From positions 62,001 to 126,000 of the forward strand of contig NZ_JAJQVM010000009.1 of NCBI RefSeq assembly GCF_021234875.1: a stretch of DNA of 64,000 bases, read 5' to 3'. The notes beneath the pieces are model-generated. The model was not told where the DNA came from. It searched no databases and saw nothing but the letters and a program-made list of their open reading frames with translations. Made by a program: the position numbers and the translations under genes. Shown here piece by piece: positions 37,767 through 46,723 of the stretch (position 1 is its first letter; each line of letters starts with the position of its first letter). The DNA comes from Marinibactrum halimedae. Its GTDB lineage: Bacteria; Pseudomonadota; Gammaproteobacteria; Pseudomonadales; Cellvibrionaceae.

Positions 37767-39014
37767 TTAAACAGATTCGGCATTCATCGACGGAGAATTC
37801 TCCGTGGCAGGCGAGCAACAAGCAGCGGTGAAGACCACGTCTGTGGAGCTGTTTAATGCGGTTTCTGCGGAGTCTTGTAAAACGCCAATAATAAATCCGA
37901 CCGCAACCACTTGCATGGCAACGTCATTGGGAATACCAAATAAACTACAGGCCAGAGGAATGAGCAGAAGAGAGCCACCAGCAACGCCTGATGCACCACA
38001 GGCAGAAAATGCAGCGACCACACACAATAATAAAGCGGTGCCAAAACTGACGTCGATATTTAAGGTGTGCACGGCAGCGAGTGTTAATACCGTGATGGTA
38101 ATGGCGGCACCGGCCATATTAACGGTGGCGCCTAACGGAATGGAAACAGAGTAGGTGTCTTTGTCGAGATTCAGGCGTTTACATAAATCCATATTTACGG
38201 GGATGTTGGCCGCCGAACTGCGGGTAAAAAAGGCCGTCACGCCACTTTCGCGTAAGCATTGGAAAATTAATGGGTAAGGATTTTGGCGCGTTTTGACAAA
38301 GACCAAAACCGGGTTGACCACTAAAGCAATCACCAACATCGAGCCAATTAAAACGATCAGCAAATGGGTATAGCCCAATAACGCATCAAAACCGGTTTTG
38401 GCAACGGTGTGAGATACCAAACCAAAAATACCGAATGGTGCTAGGCGAATGATCCATTTCACTAGGGTTGAGACAGCGTCGGACAGATCGTTCAATAAAG
38501 CTTTCGTGGTAGGTGCGGCTCGATGGAGCACAATACCCAGGCCAATGGCCCATGCCAAAATGCCAATATAATTGGCTGTCATCAGGGCATTCACGGGGTT
38601 ATCCACAATGCGAAATAACAGGGAGTGAATAACTTCACCAATGCCTTGTGGGGGCTGGGTATCGGTGGTGGAGGCAACGAGGGTTAATTGGGTAGGAAAG
38701 AGACTGCTTAATACTAATGCGGTAAATGCCGCACAGAGCGTCCCGATAAAATAGAGAGTGATGATGGGGCGCATAGGAATGTCGTTACCCGGTTTGTGGT
38801 TGGCAATGGCGGCCATTACCAATACAAACACGAGCACGGGGGCGACGGCCTTTAATGCGCCAACGAAAAAACTACCGAGTACCCCTACATTCAGGGCGAC
38901 TTCCGGTACGGTTATTCCTAAAATCACCCCGAGTCCAATACCCGCTGCAATTAACAATACTAAATTGCCTTGGGTAAAAACGGTCAATAGGCGCGAAGCC
39001 ATTGTGGTTATCAT
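37767..39014 (-). CDS. sstT: Serine/threonine:sodium symporter
   Basis: A 415-residue member of the dicarboxylate/amino acid:cation symporter family, strongly similar to E. coli SstT, which imports serine and threonine with sodium. Matching blocks include [37 protein letters not shown], the substrate-binding hairpin [20 protein letters not shown] and [20 protein letters not shown], plus the C-terminal [17 protein letters not shown]. The start is ATG 39014; ATG 39002 (MASRLL) is an alternative. dipeptidyl peptidase IV follows on the same strand, and a secreted metalloprotease is divergent from it. Confidence 0.95.
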   Translation of the reverse strand: MITTMASRLLTVFTQGNLVLLIAAGIGLGVILGITVPEVALNVGVLGSFFVGALKAVAPVLVFVLVMAAIANHKPGNDIPMRPIITLYFIGTLCAAFTALVLSSLFPTQLTLVASTTDTQPPQGIGEVIHSLLFRIVDNPVNALMTANYIGILAWAIGLGIVLHRAAPTTKALLNDLSDAVSTLVKWIIRLAPFGIFGLVSHTVAKTGFDALLGYTHLLIVLIGSMLVIALVVNPVLVFVKTRQNPYPLIFQCLRESGVTAFFTRSSAANIPVNMDLCKRLNLDKDTYSVSIPLGATVNMAGAAITITVLTLAAVHTLNIDVSFGTALLLCVVAAFSACGASGVAGGSLLLIPLACSLFGIPNDVAMQVVAVGFIIGVLQDSAETALNSSTDVVFTAACCSPATENSPSMNAESV

Positions 39015-39190
39015 AATAATTCGCCTTTTGCATTTTTAATTCGCGGCGTTTTTGAAGGTGAACAAATTTTGTCCATCAACAGTACGCTCTGGTTTGTTTC
39101 GGCCAATAACATACCAGTAAACGTGAACAATTTCTGGTTCAATACATAAGACGGGGTGGTGATGTGATAACAATAATTCGGGGGAGCAGT

Positions 39191-41665
39191 ATGCGGCAAA
39201 TACAAAATGCATTCGGTGTTTATCGGTTTAGTTGGGTAATTATGCTGATAACAGGGCTTTTTCTGACGGTAAGTGGCCACTTAAATGCCGCTGAACCATT
39301 GCCTGATCTGTCGGTTTACACGAAAGGTTTCCAACAACAAGAAGGCTTGCTGGATGTGTATTACGATGTCGAAAGTGGCTCGGTGTATTTGGCCATTGCT
39401 CGGCAATCTCCGCAATATTTGTTTCAGAGCAGTTTGCCGCATGGTGTTGGCTCGAATGACATAGGGCTAGATCGTGGTCAATTGGGCGAAACTCGGCTGG
39501 TTCAATTTGAGCAATTTGGGAAAAAACTCTTACTTAAGCAGATAAATACCCAATTTCGTGCCAGCGCTGCTAATCCTGCGGAGCGTGCCAGTGTTGAAGA
39601 AGCTTTCGCCAGTGCCGTGATTGCCGGTTTGCCCATTGTGGCGGCCAATGATAAGCAATGGCTAGTGGATTACACGGAGTTTTTATTGTCTGACATACAC
39701 GGTGTGGGCAAACGCCTCAGAGACAAAAAGCAGGGGAGTTTTTCTCTAGATCGCCAGCGCAGCGGTGTGTATTTATCTCGAACAAAAGCTTTTGAGCAGA
39801 ATACGGAGTTGGAAGCATTGGTGACCTTCGGCGGTGAAGGCACTGGGGAATACCTTAAGCAGGTCAGTCCTACCTCCGATAGCCTTTCGGTTCATTTGCA
39901 TCATTCCTTTATTCAATTGCCTGACGACGACTACAAACCGCGCGTGTTTCACCCGTATTCGGGGTTCTGGAGTATCGATTATGAAGATTACTCCCAGCCG
40001 ATTTATGCCGAAAAAACCCAACGGCTTATTCCTCGCCATCGCTTGATAAAAAAAGATCCGAGCGCGGCAATGAGCGAACCGATTGAACCGATTATTTATT
40101 ATCTCGACCCAGGCATTCCTGAACCCATTAAATCAGCCCTTAAAGAAGGGGCTTTATGGTGGAATGATGGTTTTGAGCGTCTTGGGTTTGAAAATGCATT
40201 TCAAGTACAAGAGTTACCACTAGGGGCAGACCCTATGGATGTACGTTACAACGTTATCCAGTGGGTACATAGAGCAACACGAGGTTGGTCTTACGGGAGT
40301 TCGGTAATCGACCCGCGCACTGGAGAAATCATCAAGGGGCATGTCACACTGGGGTCGTTGCGAGTACGGCAGGATTTTTTAATCGCGCTAGGGTTAACCA
40401 GCCCATTTACTGAAAATCAAAGCGATAACCGTTTGGGCGAATTGACCCAATCTCAACAAGCGATGGCGTTAAGCCGCATCAAGCAATTAGCTGCTCATGA
40501 AGTTGGGCATACATTGGGTATTGCTCATAATTTCGCCGCCAGTGAAAATGGTCGTGCTTCGGTGATGGATTATCCACACCCGATGTTGTCGGTAAAAAAG
40601 GGGCGGGTTGACCTTTCAGAGGCGTATGCCACCGGATTAGGCGAGTGGGATTTTCACGTCATTGAATATGGCTATAGGCATTTTGCTTCTCTTGAGCAGG
40701 AAAAAAACGAATTACAGAGCATTATTGATCGCACAAAGTCGGCGGGGTTGCGCTATCTTTCCGACCCAGATGCACGTCCTTCCCATGCGGTAAGTGTCCA
40801 AGGGCATTTATGGGATAACGGTGACGATACTATTGAGGAATTAAAAAATCTCTCTGAAGTGAGGGCACTGGCTTTGGCGCAATTTGGTAAATCTAGTTTG
40901 CCTTATGGGCTGCCTTTTTCTGAATTGGAAGAGCGGTTAGCACCTATTTATTTGTTGCACCGGTATCAAGTGGAGGCGGTGGCGAAGTTAATTGGCGGGT
41001 ATGAATATTCTTATGAAATAAATAAGCCTGAGGAAGCGCCAGTAGGGTTATCTCCTGTGTCAATGCAAATGCAATTGAAGGCACTCGATATATTATTACA
41101 AACGGTATCAGTGAATTATTTATCTTTGCCGGAGGCATTGATCACATTAATTCCGCCAAAGTCTTATGGGTATCGTCGTAATCGTGAAAGTTTTCAAGGG
41201 CGTAATGGACTGTTATTTGACCCTATTTCTGCTGCAGAATCCGCAGCAGCCCATACATTACGTTTTATTTTACAACCGGAACGCTTGAACCGTTTGCATC
41301 AAATATCACATCAGCAACAATGGAAAGCGTTCTCTTTAAAGGGGGTAGTTCAATCAGTCATCAATCGCGTGGTGAATAATGACGTAACGAAAACTCAAAA
41401 AGGGACTTTTGCGGAATTGTTGAATAATCGATTAAAATTTGTAGCCTTATTTTCTTTGATAAACGTGGCTGATTCTTCAGTGTTGGCGCCAGAAGCGAGA
41501 GCTGAAATTCATCAAGAGCTTCGAGTATTAAGAAAAGCGTTATATCGAGACAAAAATAGTGCCGTATCGCAGGAGATGGCTTTCTCTCTTCAGAAATATC
41601 TAGAGGAAGGTTCAAGAAAAGAATATTTTCTTCCTAAAACATTGCCTCCAGGCTCCCCTATTTAA
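39191..41665 (+). CDS. Secreted zinc-dependent metalloprotease (DUF5117/DUF4953 metzincin type)
   Basis: An 824-residue exported protein. A signal peptide ends near HLNA/AEP. The N-terminal part (LLDVYYDVESGSVYLAI, LPHGVGSNDIGLDRGQLGE) is typical of the DUF5117 domain. The catalytic domain contains the metzincin zinc motif HEVGHTLGIAH (H436, H440 and H446 as ligands, E437 as base) and a Met-turn SVMDYPHPM. A long helical C-terminal region follows. ATG 39191 has GGGGAG five bases upstream. The gene is divergent from sstT and near dipeptidyl peptidase IV, consistent with extracellular or periplasmic protein digestion. The substrate is unknown; these proteins are common in marine Gammaproteobacteria and Bacteroidota. 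Confidence 0.9.
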   Translation: MRQIQNAFGVYRFSWVIMLITGLFLTVSGHLNAAEPLPDLSVYTKGFQQQEGLLDVYYDVESGSVYLAIARQSPQYLFQSSLPHGVGSNDIGLDRGQLGETRLVQFEQFGKKLLLKQINTQFRASAANPAERASVEEAFASAVIAGLPIVAANDKQWLVDYTEFLLSDIHGVGKRLRDKKQGSFSLDRQRSGVYLSRTKAFEQNTELEALVTFGGEGTGEYLKQVSPTSDSLSVHLHHSFIQLPDDDYKPRVFHPYSGFWSIDYEDYSQPIYAEKTQRLIPRHRLIKKDPSAAMSEPIEPIIYYLDPGIPEPIKSALKEGALWWNDGFERLGFENAFQVQELPLGADPMDVRYNVIQWVHRATRGWSYGSSVIDPRTGEIIKGHVTLGSLRVRQDFLIALGLTSPFTENQSDNRLGELTQSQQAMALSRIKQLAAHEVGHTLGIAHNFAASENGRASVMDYPHPMLSVKKGRVDLSEAYATGLGEWDFHVIEYGYRHFASLEQEKNELQSIIDRTKSAGLRYLSDPDARPSHAVSVQGHLWDNGDDTIEELKNLSEVRALALAQFGKSSLPYGLPFSELEERLAPIYLLHRYQVEAVAKLIGGYEYSYEINKPEEAPVGLSPVSMQMQLKALDILLQTVSVNYLSLPEALITLIPPKSYGYRRNRESFQGRNGLLFDPISAAESAAAHTLRFILQPERLNRLHQISHQQQWKAFSLKGVVQSVINRVVNNDVTKTQKGTFAELLNNRLKFVALFSLINVADSSVLAPEARAEIHQELRVLRKALYRDKNSAVSQEMAFSLQKYLEEGSRKEYFLPKTLPPGSPI

Positions 41666-41986
41666 TGGATGCTGATGAACTTATTGTAGCCGTTTTTTGA
41701 AACAGAGCGATGAGTTCGTCTCTGTTTCTTGTCACTTTATTCAGCTTTTTATTTTTTATCACTCGATGTGGAGGGTGATGCAATTTTGTATTGAGTCTAT
41801 TTAGTGAGTGAAAAATAAAAGTTAAATTGATTGAAGTGTTAAATGGATTTAGATTTTTTTGTCATAATAACGAAATCTATGATGTTTAGTCTGGCGCCAT
41901 TCTGAAGTGTGCCTGGTTTATTTTTGAGCAATAAATACCTCTGAACTTGGCTTCTTTTCTTCTGCGCTCTTCTCCGGAGACGAAAA
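41666..41986. other. Intergenic region between the metalloprotease and the sigma-factor gene
   Basis: Holds the probable terminator at 41700-41727, then about 250 bases of AT-rich sequence that should contain the promoter of the ECF sigma gene. I could not pick out a convincing -35/-10 pair or an autoregulatory ECF-type promoter. Confidence 0.4.
41700..41727 (+). terminator. Probable terminator of the metalloprotease gene
   Basis: The stem AAACAGAG/CTCTGTTT encloses a 12-base loop that can partly extend the pairing (CGA/TCG with a bulge). The T-run is short. Confidence 0.6.
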
Positions 41987-42604
41987 ATGTCCACGCCAAA
42001 TTATCACAATGTTGTATATTCAGATGTTAATTCTCAATGCATTCGATATGAGCACGCCGATAACGAAAACGCTCTACATTGCCGACATTCTTCTTGCACT
42101 TCTTCATCTTCGACGCAAGAATTCATAGAGCGTACACTTGTATTAAATATAGACAAAATTCGTGGATTTATTCGCTCAAAAGTCAATGAGTATCATGACG
42201 TGGATGATTTACTGCAAGAAACGTTATTGCGTACTTTGCACAGTGCTCAGGGAGGGCTGTTGGTAAACCCTTTAGCTTATGCTGTGCAGGTAGCTAAGTC
42301 TGTGGTTATTGATCATTGGCGCAAAAGCAACTTTGATACCGTTTCTTTTGAAGAGGGCTTTGATTCTTATGGCACCTCTATGGAGTCAATGCACGCCTCT
42401 GAGGAGCGATTGGCGTTATTAGCGGATGTGATAGAAGCGATGCCACCATTACGACGTGATGTGTTTATTCGTCGAAGAGTGGAAGGACAAACTCGTGATG
42501 AAATTTCTGTGGCGCTGGGAATCTCTATTATGTCAGTCAAAAAGCATATTACCAGAGCGTTGATGGACATTAACATGGGTATGAAAAAGCATGATCAACT
42601 TTAA
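41987..42604 (+). CDS. ECF-type RNA polymerase sigma factor (FecI-like)
   Basis: A 205-residue sigma-70 family regulator with region 2 (EYHDVDDLLQETLLRTL and LAYAVQVAKSVVIDHWRKS) and region 4 (LPPLRRDVFIRR-type segment MPPLRRDVFIRRRVEGQTRD, then ISVALGISIMSVKKHITRAL). The ATG is supported by CCGGAGA. The first 45 residues are unusual: a Cys/His-rich stretch with C18, H23, H31, C32, H34 and C37 precedes region 2. No FecR-like anti-sigma gene, transmembrane partner or receptor is adjacent, so it is an orphan. Metal or redox sensing by its own N-terminus is a hypothesis. Confidence 0.88.
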   Translation: MSTPNYHNVVYSDVNSQCIRYEHADNENALHCRHSSCTSSSSTQEFIERTLVLNIDKIRGFIRSKVNEYHDVDDLLQETLLRTLHSAQGGLLVNPLAYAVQVAKSVVIDHWRKSNFDTVSFEEGFDSYGTSMESMHASEERLALLADVIEAMPPLRRDVFIRRRVEGQTRDEISVALGISIMSVKKHITRALMDINMGMKKHDQL

Positions 42605-42758
42605 TTATTAGCCAAATTTAACCATGCGATACCTCTTTTCTGGTGAAAGGAAGCGAAAAATCGGTAATGTTTTTTTAAAAGAGTTAATAAAAATCTTGTA
42701 AAACAGATTGTAAAAATAGGGGATGAAAATGAAAGCCATTACAAAGAATGGCTTGATC

Positions 42759-42798
42759 GGTTGTGTTTAACGAGTTGTGTTTAATGAGTTGTGCTTAA
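42759..42798. repeat. Three tandem 14-bp repeats
   Basis: A partial unit, then CGAGTTGTGTTTAA and TGAGTTGTGCTTAA, lie between the convergent sigma-factor and Suppressor-of-fused genes. They directly follow a small hairpin (AAGCCATT/AATGGCTT, 42733-42754). Confidence 0.7.
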
Positions 42799-42834
42799 TG
42801 AGAATACATCAGCTAAAAACGTTTGTTTGAATAT

Positions 42835-43464
42835 CTAATTGAGACGACGTTGGTGGGGGAGGTCGAGAGCGAATGTATCGTGACGAGCCGTCAGTGTGGA
42901 AACGAGTTCGTTTGTGCCGTTTTTTTGAGCGAATTCAATATCTGAGGTCGTGACACCAATGACTTGTAAGAGTTTGACGCGCCCAGAGACTAAATCAAAG
43001 GAGGAGGGGTAGTCTTTGGGTTCAACGATCATTACATTGGTTGTCCTTTGGTTCATTGCCAGTGGCACTCGTTCCCCTACAGCAATTTTAGGTTTATCGC
43101 CATAATAGCCATTGGATAATAGGATATTTAATGCCATAAGATTTTTTAGTGCGTCAATAGCCCAGTCGCATTCGGCTGTCGTCTCTAAAATAAATTCACA
43201 CCCAATGCCGGATTCCACCTTTGTTTTATGAGTTTCCCATGGGTTAGACATGCCCGAAGTGACATATACCCAATTGCGCCGACGATTGGTGGGCGGGCAT
43301 TTGAATACGCCAGAAAACATCCAGCGTGGGTCAATGTCATCTATACCAAATCCACGTTGAAAAACATTAATGTCCAGTGGATGGATATCTTTACCTAAAA
43401 TATGAAAAATAGATTGATAAATGACGTGTTCACGTTGTTCCCATGCATCCCTTAATAGACTCAT
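42835..43464 (-). CDS. Suppressor of fused (SUFU) domain protein
   Basis: A 209-residue cytoplasmic protein recognisable as a bacterial SUFU-domain protein by VYVTSGMSNPW, GIGCEFILETTAECDWAI and the C-terminal GVTTSDIEFAQKNG. Bacterial SUFU proteins have no established function; many occur near contact-dependent toxin or immunity genes, which has led to proposals that some are immunity proteins. No recognisable toxin is adjacent here. ATG 43464 has AGGA about ten bases upstream. Two CRP-like palindromes lie in the 220 bases upstream, hinting at nutritional control. Confidence 0.8.
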   Translation of the reverse strand: MSLLRDAWEQREHVIYQSIFHILGKDIHPLDINVFQRGFGIDDIDPRWMFSGVFKCPPTNRRRNWVYVTSGMSNPWETHKTKVESGIGCEFILETTAECDWAIDALKNLMALNILLSNGYYGDKPKIAVGERVPLAMNQRTTNVMIVEPKDYPSSFDLVSGRVKLLQVIGVTTSDIEFAQKNGTNELVSTLTARHDTFALDLPHQRRLN

Positions 43465-43605
43465 TATGATTCATTCCTGTTAGTGCTTTATTTTTGGTGC
43501 AATGCTTCTTTTGTGAGATTCACAATCGGGTCCCACTGTATTTATTGTGTAATATTTAGCGTTGCTTGCAACTTATGTGAAGTGATTTTTTTAAAATAAA
43601 ATAGG

Positions 43606-43686
43606 TGTAATATATATCACATATTTATCATGAATAATCTATAGTTTGACGTGCCACAGTTTTAATAGTGTGTAATTTTTATCACT
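43606..43686 (-). promoter_or_regulatory. Two CRP/FNR-like palindromes upstream of the SUFU gene
   Basis: TGTAATATATATCACA (43606-43621) matches the CRP consensus TGTGA-N6-TCACA at 9 of 10 positions. TGTAATTTTTATCACT (43671-43686) matches at 8 of 10. The centres are 65 bases apart, about six helical turns, so bound proteins would face the same side. The surrounding 460-base spacer (43465-43924) is AT-rich and otherwise holds only the terminator at 43871. Confidence 0.45.
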
Positions 43687-43870
43687 GCTATTGCTTTCAA
43701 ACAGTACATGCGCAAGCTCCGCAACTTAAAATACCTTCTTATTAGTCTGACATGCTTTCACACTTTCAACTATTGAATCTTTAGATGATCCTTATTCGTT
43801 AGGATGTCGTGTTAAGTGCTCTTTTTAGAGAAAAATACGTTTTTTGCGAAGTGTTGGCAGGAAAAATAAA

Positions 43871-43901
43871 AACGCCCTATTGAATTACACAATAGGGCGT
43901 T
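43871..43901 (-). terminator. Rho-independent terminator of the metallophosphoesterase gene
   Basis: A perfect 12-base stem (AACGCCCTATTG/CAATAGGGCGTT) with a seven-base loop; read on the minus strand it is followed by TTTTATTTTTC. On the plus strand it also ends in a T-run, so it is bidirectional. Confidence 0.9.
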
Positions 43902-43924
43902 AGTTTTTTTAAGAGGACTTTATT

Positions 43925-46723
43925 TTATCTAGCAATGACTGCAAATTTACCGTCAGTATGGATGAAGCCCCAAATGCTATTGCTTTCTGGGTGGTAACCC
44001 CAGTAGCGTTGGTTACAGCCGTCGATTTGAGCGGAAGAACCGTCTGAATTACGTCCTTCTGGATGTTGTTCGCTGATACGATAGAATACACTATAGTGAT
44101 CAGAGTAACCGGTTTGGACAAAACATTCTGGGCTGAATGCTGCTACCCAACTGCTGCTTTCTTCATCGTAACGACCAACAGTTAAAGTATCTAATTCCGA
44201 GCCTTCAGGAGCAGTAAAGGAAATGCTCATTGCATCGGCAAAATCTAAACTATCTTCATCGTAACGACTTTCCCAGCTTGCGCAATTACTACTACTGCCG
44301 ACAGTATTATTATTCCCGCTGAGAGAAGCGTCGATATCGGTGCCTTTGTTCATAAATCCATCGCGTGTAACGTGCGTTGGGTTTTCAACTTGGCAGCCTT
44401 TTTCATTCTCGTAATGCAGAGAACTGGAAATACCTTCTAAAATGTCGCCGTGATCATCGAAGTAGGTGCCATCTTGAGTTTGGTTTCCACTAATGAATAG
44501 AACGTCACTCAGTGTAGTGGCGTCTTCGTCAGCAAACCAGCTCAATGTCAATAACTCTCTCATGTCTTCGATTTGATTTACCGAAGCGGCATAAGATGAG
44601 TTATAGGTAAGGTTATAACCATCGAAAATAGTTGCTTCTGACCCAATGTATCCGCCTTCCCCTTCAGGTGTTGAGGTTTGAGCAAAGTAGCTTTGATCTG
44701 GCTTGACAATACGACGAGTAGCGTCATTGGTGCGGGTGTTTTCATCCACCACTTTCCAGTCAACAGCTTGGCATTCTTCAACTGCGTCTGGGAAGCCTGC
44801 TGTCATGAAGGTGTCTAAGTTTGTGTATGAACACCATGTGTTCTCAGCATAGTCATAATAGGCACCAAAGTTCATATCTACCTCAGTCATATTGTGAGAG
44901 GCGTAGTACGATTTGGTGGTAATTTGACGACCGTTCACCTCAACCACAACGAAGGAAATACCTTCGGCCAAACCACTGGTGGACTCTGCGAAGAGCAAAT
45001 CTTCAGAGTTACGGTATTCAATTTTGTTGTCTTCTCGGACATAGTTGTGAGCGAATAAACCGGTTTCGTATTCGTCGTGGATACCGTAATTATTTTCGAA
45101 AGATTTCCAAGAAGCATTACCCCCGATGATTTGCAAAAAGCCTTCAGGTGTATCTTTGGCTTCACCATGTGGGTGAATAACGCTTCGAGCATATTGGTGA
45201 TCATGCCCAGCGATATAGTTTACTTGGTAGGTGGTGAAAAGCTCTAGAATATCTTCTGCTAGGCCGGGGCTGGCAGCATCTTGCTCCAGTAAGTAGCCCA
45301 ATTGTCCCATGTCGTTACCGGTTAATCCTGGCTCGTTAACTTCGGCAAAGGCATCGGTTGCTTCATCAAGAGCGGTAGACGCAGTCACGTAATCAGGATC
45401 TGCTCTGAGCGCATTCAGATCGGATTGTGTTGTGGCTGCCGCAGTGGTATCCCCATTTTCATTTGCTGTATTTAATGCTTCAGTTAGCTCTGCTTCTTGG
45501 TCAGCAAAAGGCTGGAAAGTTTCGGTTGCAGTATTAAACGCGTCTAACAAATTTGCTTTAATTTCAGAGGCAACGGCGAACGCTTCTTCTTCATAAGCTT
45601 GCGGACGTTTTTTGGTAGACAGAGGTTCATGTCCATAAGCAACAATGTGATCAACGTTTGGAGCATTAGATGTGATGACTTCTGTTAACCATTCACGTAA
45701 TTCAACCCACGTTCCTTTGAAGGCACTTGAATAAAGATCGCTAAAATAAAAGTCCAGAGCAATAAAGAGTGTATTTTCGTGAATAAAGTAGTACACCAAT
45801 TCTTCGGCGCCCTCTAACCCCGTTACTTTACCACTGGCAAGGTGGTCTTGAACAAATTGACCAGCGTAGGCGGAATACAAACGAAGTCCTTGGTCGTAAT
45901 TGTATTGCTCTAACCCTTCATATGGGTTGATGTCGTTGTAGACGTTGTTAACTGATTGGCGTTCCCATTCGTCAACATTGGTAAACCATTGTGGCCAGTT
46001 ACGACCATTGACCACTTCATGGTTACCACGAGCTGGGAAAATGCTAATTCCGGCATCGCTAAGAGGTTGTGCGATTTTTTCCATCCACATAACGTAGTCA
46101 CTTTCAGCACGGTATTCGGTGATATCGCCCGTGGCTAAAACTAAATCGACGTCAAGTTCAATGATTTTATCGGTAACCGCGTCTACTAAAGGTAGTGGAA
46201 GAATTTTCCAGTCATGACCGAAATCTTGTCGATCTTCTGGGGCTACTTGAATAGGTACGCCGTTATCATCGGTTTCAATATAGGGTTGTAGTGGGTTTTG
46301 TACGTTTACCAAATAGGCAATATCGTCACTGGATTTAGCGCCACCATCGTAGTAGCCGTCTTTGTTATAATCGACACCAATGTATTCACTTACGCCGGTA
46401 TCATTGCCGTTAATATCTCGGCTAACTTCGGCTCTCATATTGTCATCGTCACGACCTTGTGTGTCTGGAAAAACCGCAAAGCGCCAGACTTTGTTAGCTC
46501 CACTTTCTGCTAACGCATTCGCTCCAGATGTTGCTTCACTGCCTAATACCGGTGGTGTTGCTGTCAGGTCATCAATTTGACTATTAAGATCATCAATTTG
46601 ATTGTTTAAATCATCTACTTGGTTCTCTAAATTATTGACTTCACGATCATTGTCATCGTCGCTTCCGCATGCGGCTAAGGTTGCTGCCAATGCGATAGTT
46701 AGGGGAAGTTTCATGTATTTCAT
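43925..46723 (-). CDS. Calcineurin-like metallophosphoesterase lipoprotein with coiled-coil stalk
   Basis: A 932-residue exported phosphoesterase. The signal peptide ends in the lipobox TLAAC. Next come heptad repeats (NQVDDLN, NQIDDLN, SQIDDLT) forming a stalk reminiscent of Braun lipoprotein. The dimetal site is complete: FAVFPDTQGR, VLATGDITE, ARGNHE, AYGHEPL and AGHDHQY. About 80 residues rich in Glu, Ala and Asp (near LLDAFNTATETFQPFADQEA) interrupt the domain between GHEPL and GHDHQY. The C-terminal 400 residues are of unknown fold. The substrate is unknown; phosphomonoester or diester scavenging is inferred. The start is ATG 46723 with CCGGAGA upstream. It has its own terminator and is monocistronic. 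Confidence 0.9.
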   Translation of the reverse strand: MKYMKLPLTIALAATLAACGSDDDNDREVNNLENQVDDLNNQIDDLNSQIDDLTATPPVLGSEATSGANALAESGANKVWRFAVFPDTQGRDDDNMRAEVSRDINGNDTGVSEYIGVDYNKDGYYDGGAKSSDDIAYLVNVQNPLQPYIETDDNGVPIQVAPEDRQDFGHDWKILPLPLVDAVTDKIIELDVDLVLATGDITEYRAESDYVMWMEKIAQPLSDAGISIFPARGNHEVVNGRNWPQWFTNVDEWERQSVNNVYNDINPYEGLEQYNYDQGLRLYSAYAGQFVQDHLASGKVTGLEGAEELVYYFIHENTLFIALDFYFSDLYSSAFKGTWVELREWLTEVITSNAPNVDHIVAYGHEPLSTKKRPQAYEEEAFAVASEIKANLLDAFNTATETFQPFADQEAELTEALNTANENGDTTAAATTQSDLNALRADPDYVTASTALDEATDAFAEVNEPGLTGNDMGQLGYLLEQDAASPGLAEDILELFTTYQVNYIAGHDHQYARSVIHPHGEAKDTPEGFLQIIGGNASWKSFENNYGIHDEYETGLFAHNYVREDNKIEYRNSEDLLFAESTSGLAEGISFVVVEVNGRQITTKSYYASHNMTEVDMNFGAYYDYAENTWCSYTNLDTFMTAGFPDAVEECQAVDWKVVDENTRTNDATRRIVKPDQSYFAQTSTPEGEGGYIGSEATIFDGYNLTYNSSYAASVNQIEDMRELLTLSWFADEDATTLSDVLFISGNQTQDGTYFDDHGDILEGISSSLHYENEKGCQVENPTHVTRDGFMNKGTDIDASLSGNNNTVGSSSNCASWESRYDEDSLDFADAMSISFTAPEGSELDTLTVGRYDEESSSWVAAFSPECFVQTGYSDHYSVFYRISEQHPEGRNSDGSSAQIDGCNQRYWGYHPESNSIWGFIHTDGKFAVIAR
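46568..46630 (-). repeat. Three 21-bp repeats encoding the lipoprotein stalk heptads
   Basis: Three 21-base units, each beginning (plus strand) RTCATC, encode heptads of the type x-Q-[IV]-D-D-L-N. Unit length equals one heptad, so stalk length could change by whole turns through slippage or recombination. Confidence 0.75.

Noticed and set aside
41987-46723. Single operon linking the sigma factor, SUFU and phosphoesterase genes
   Set aside because: The sigma gene is convergent with the other two, and a perfect terminator separates the phosphoesterase from the SUFU gene.
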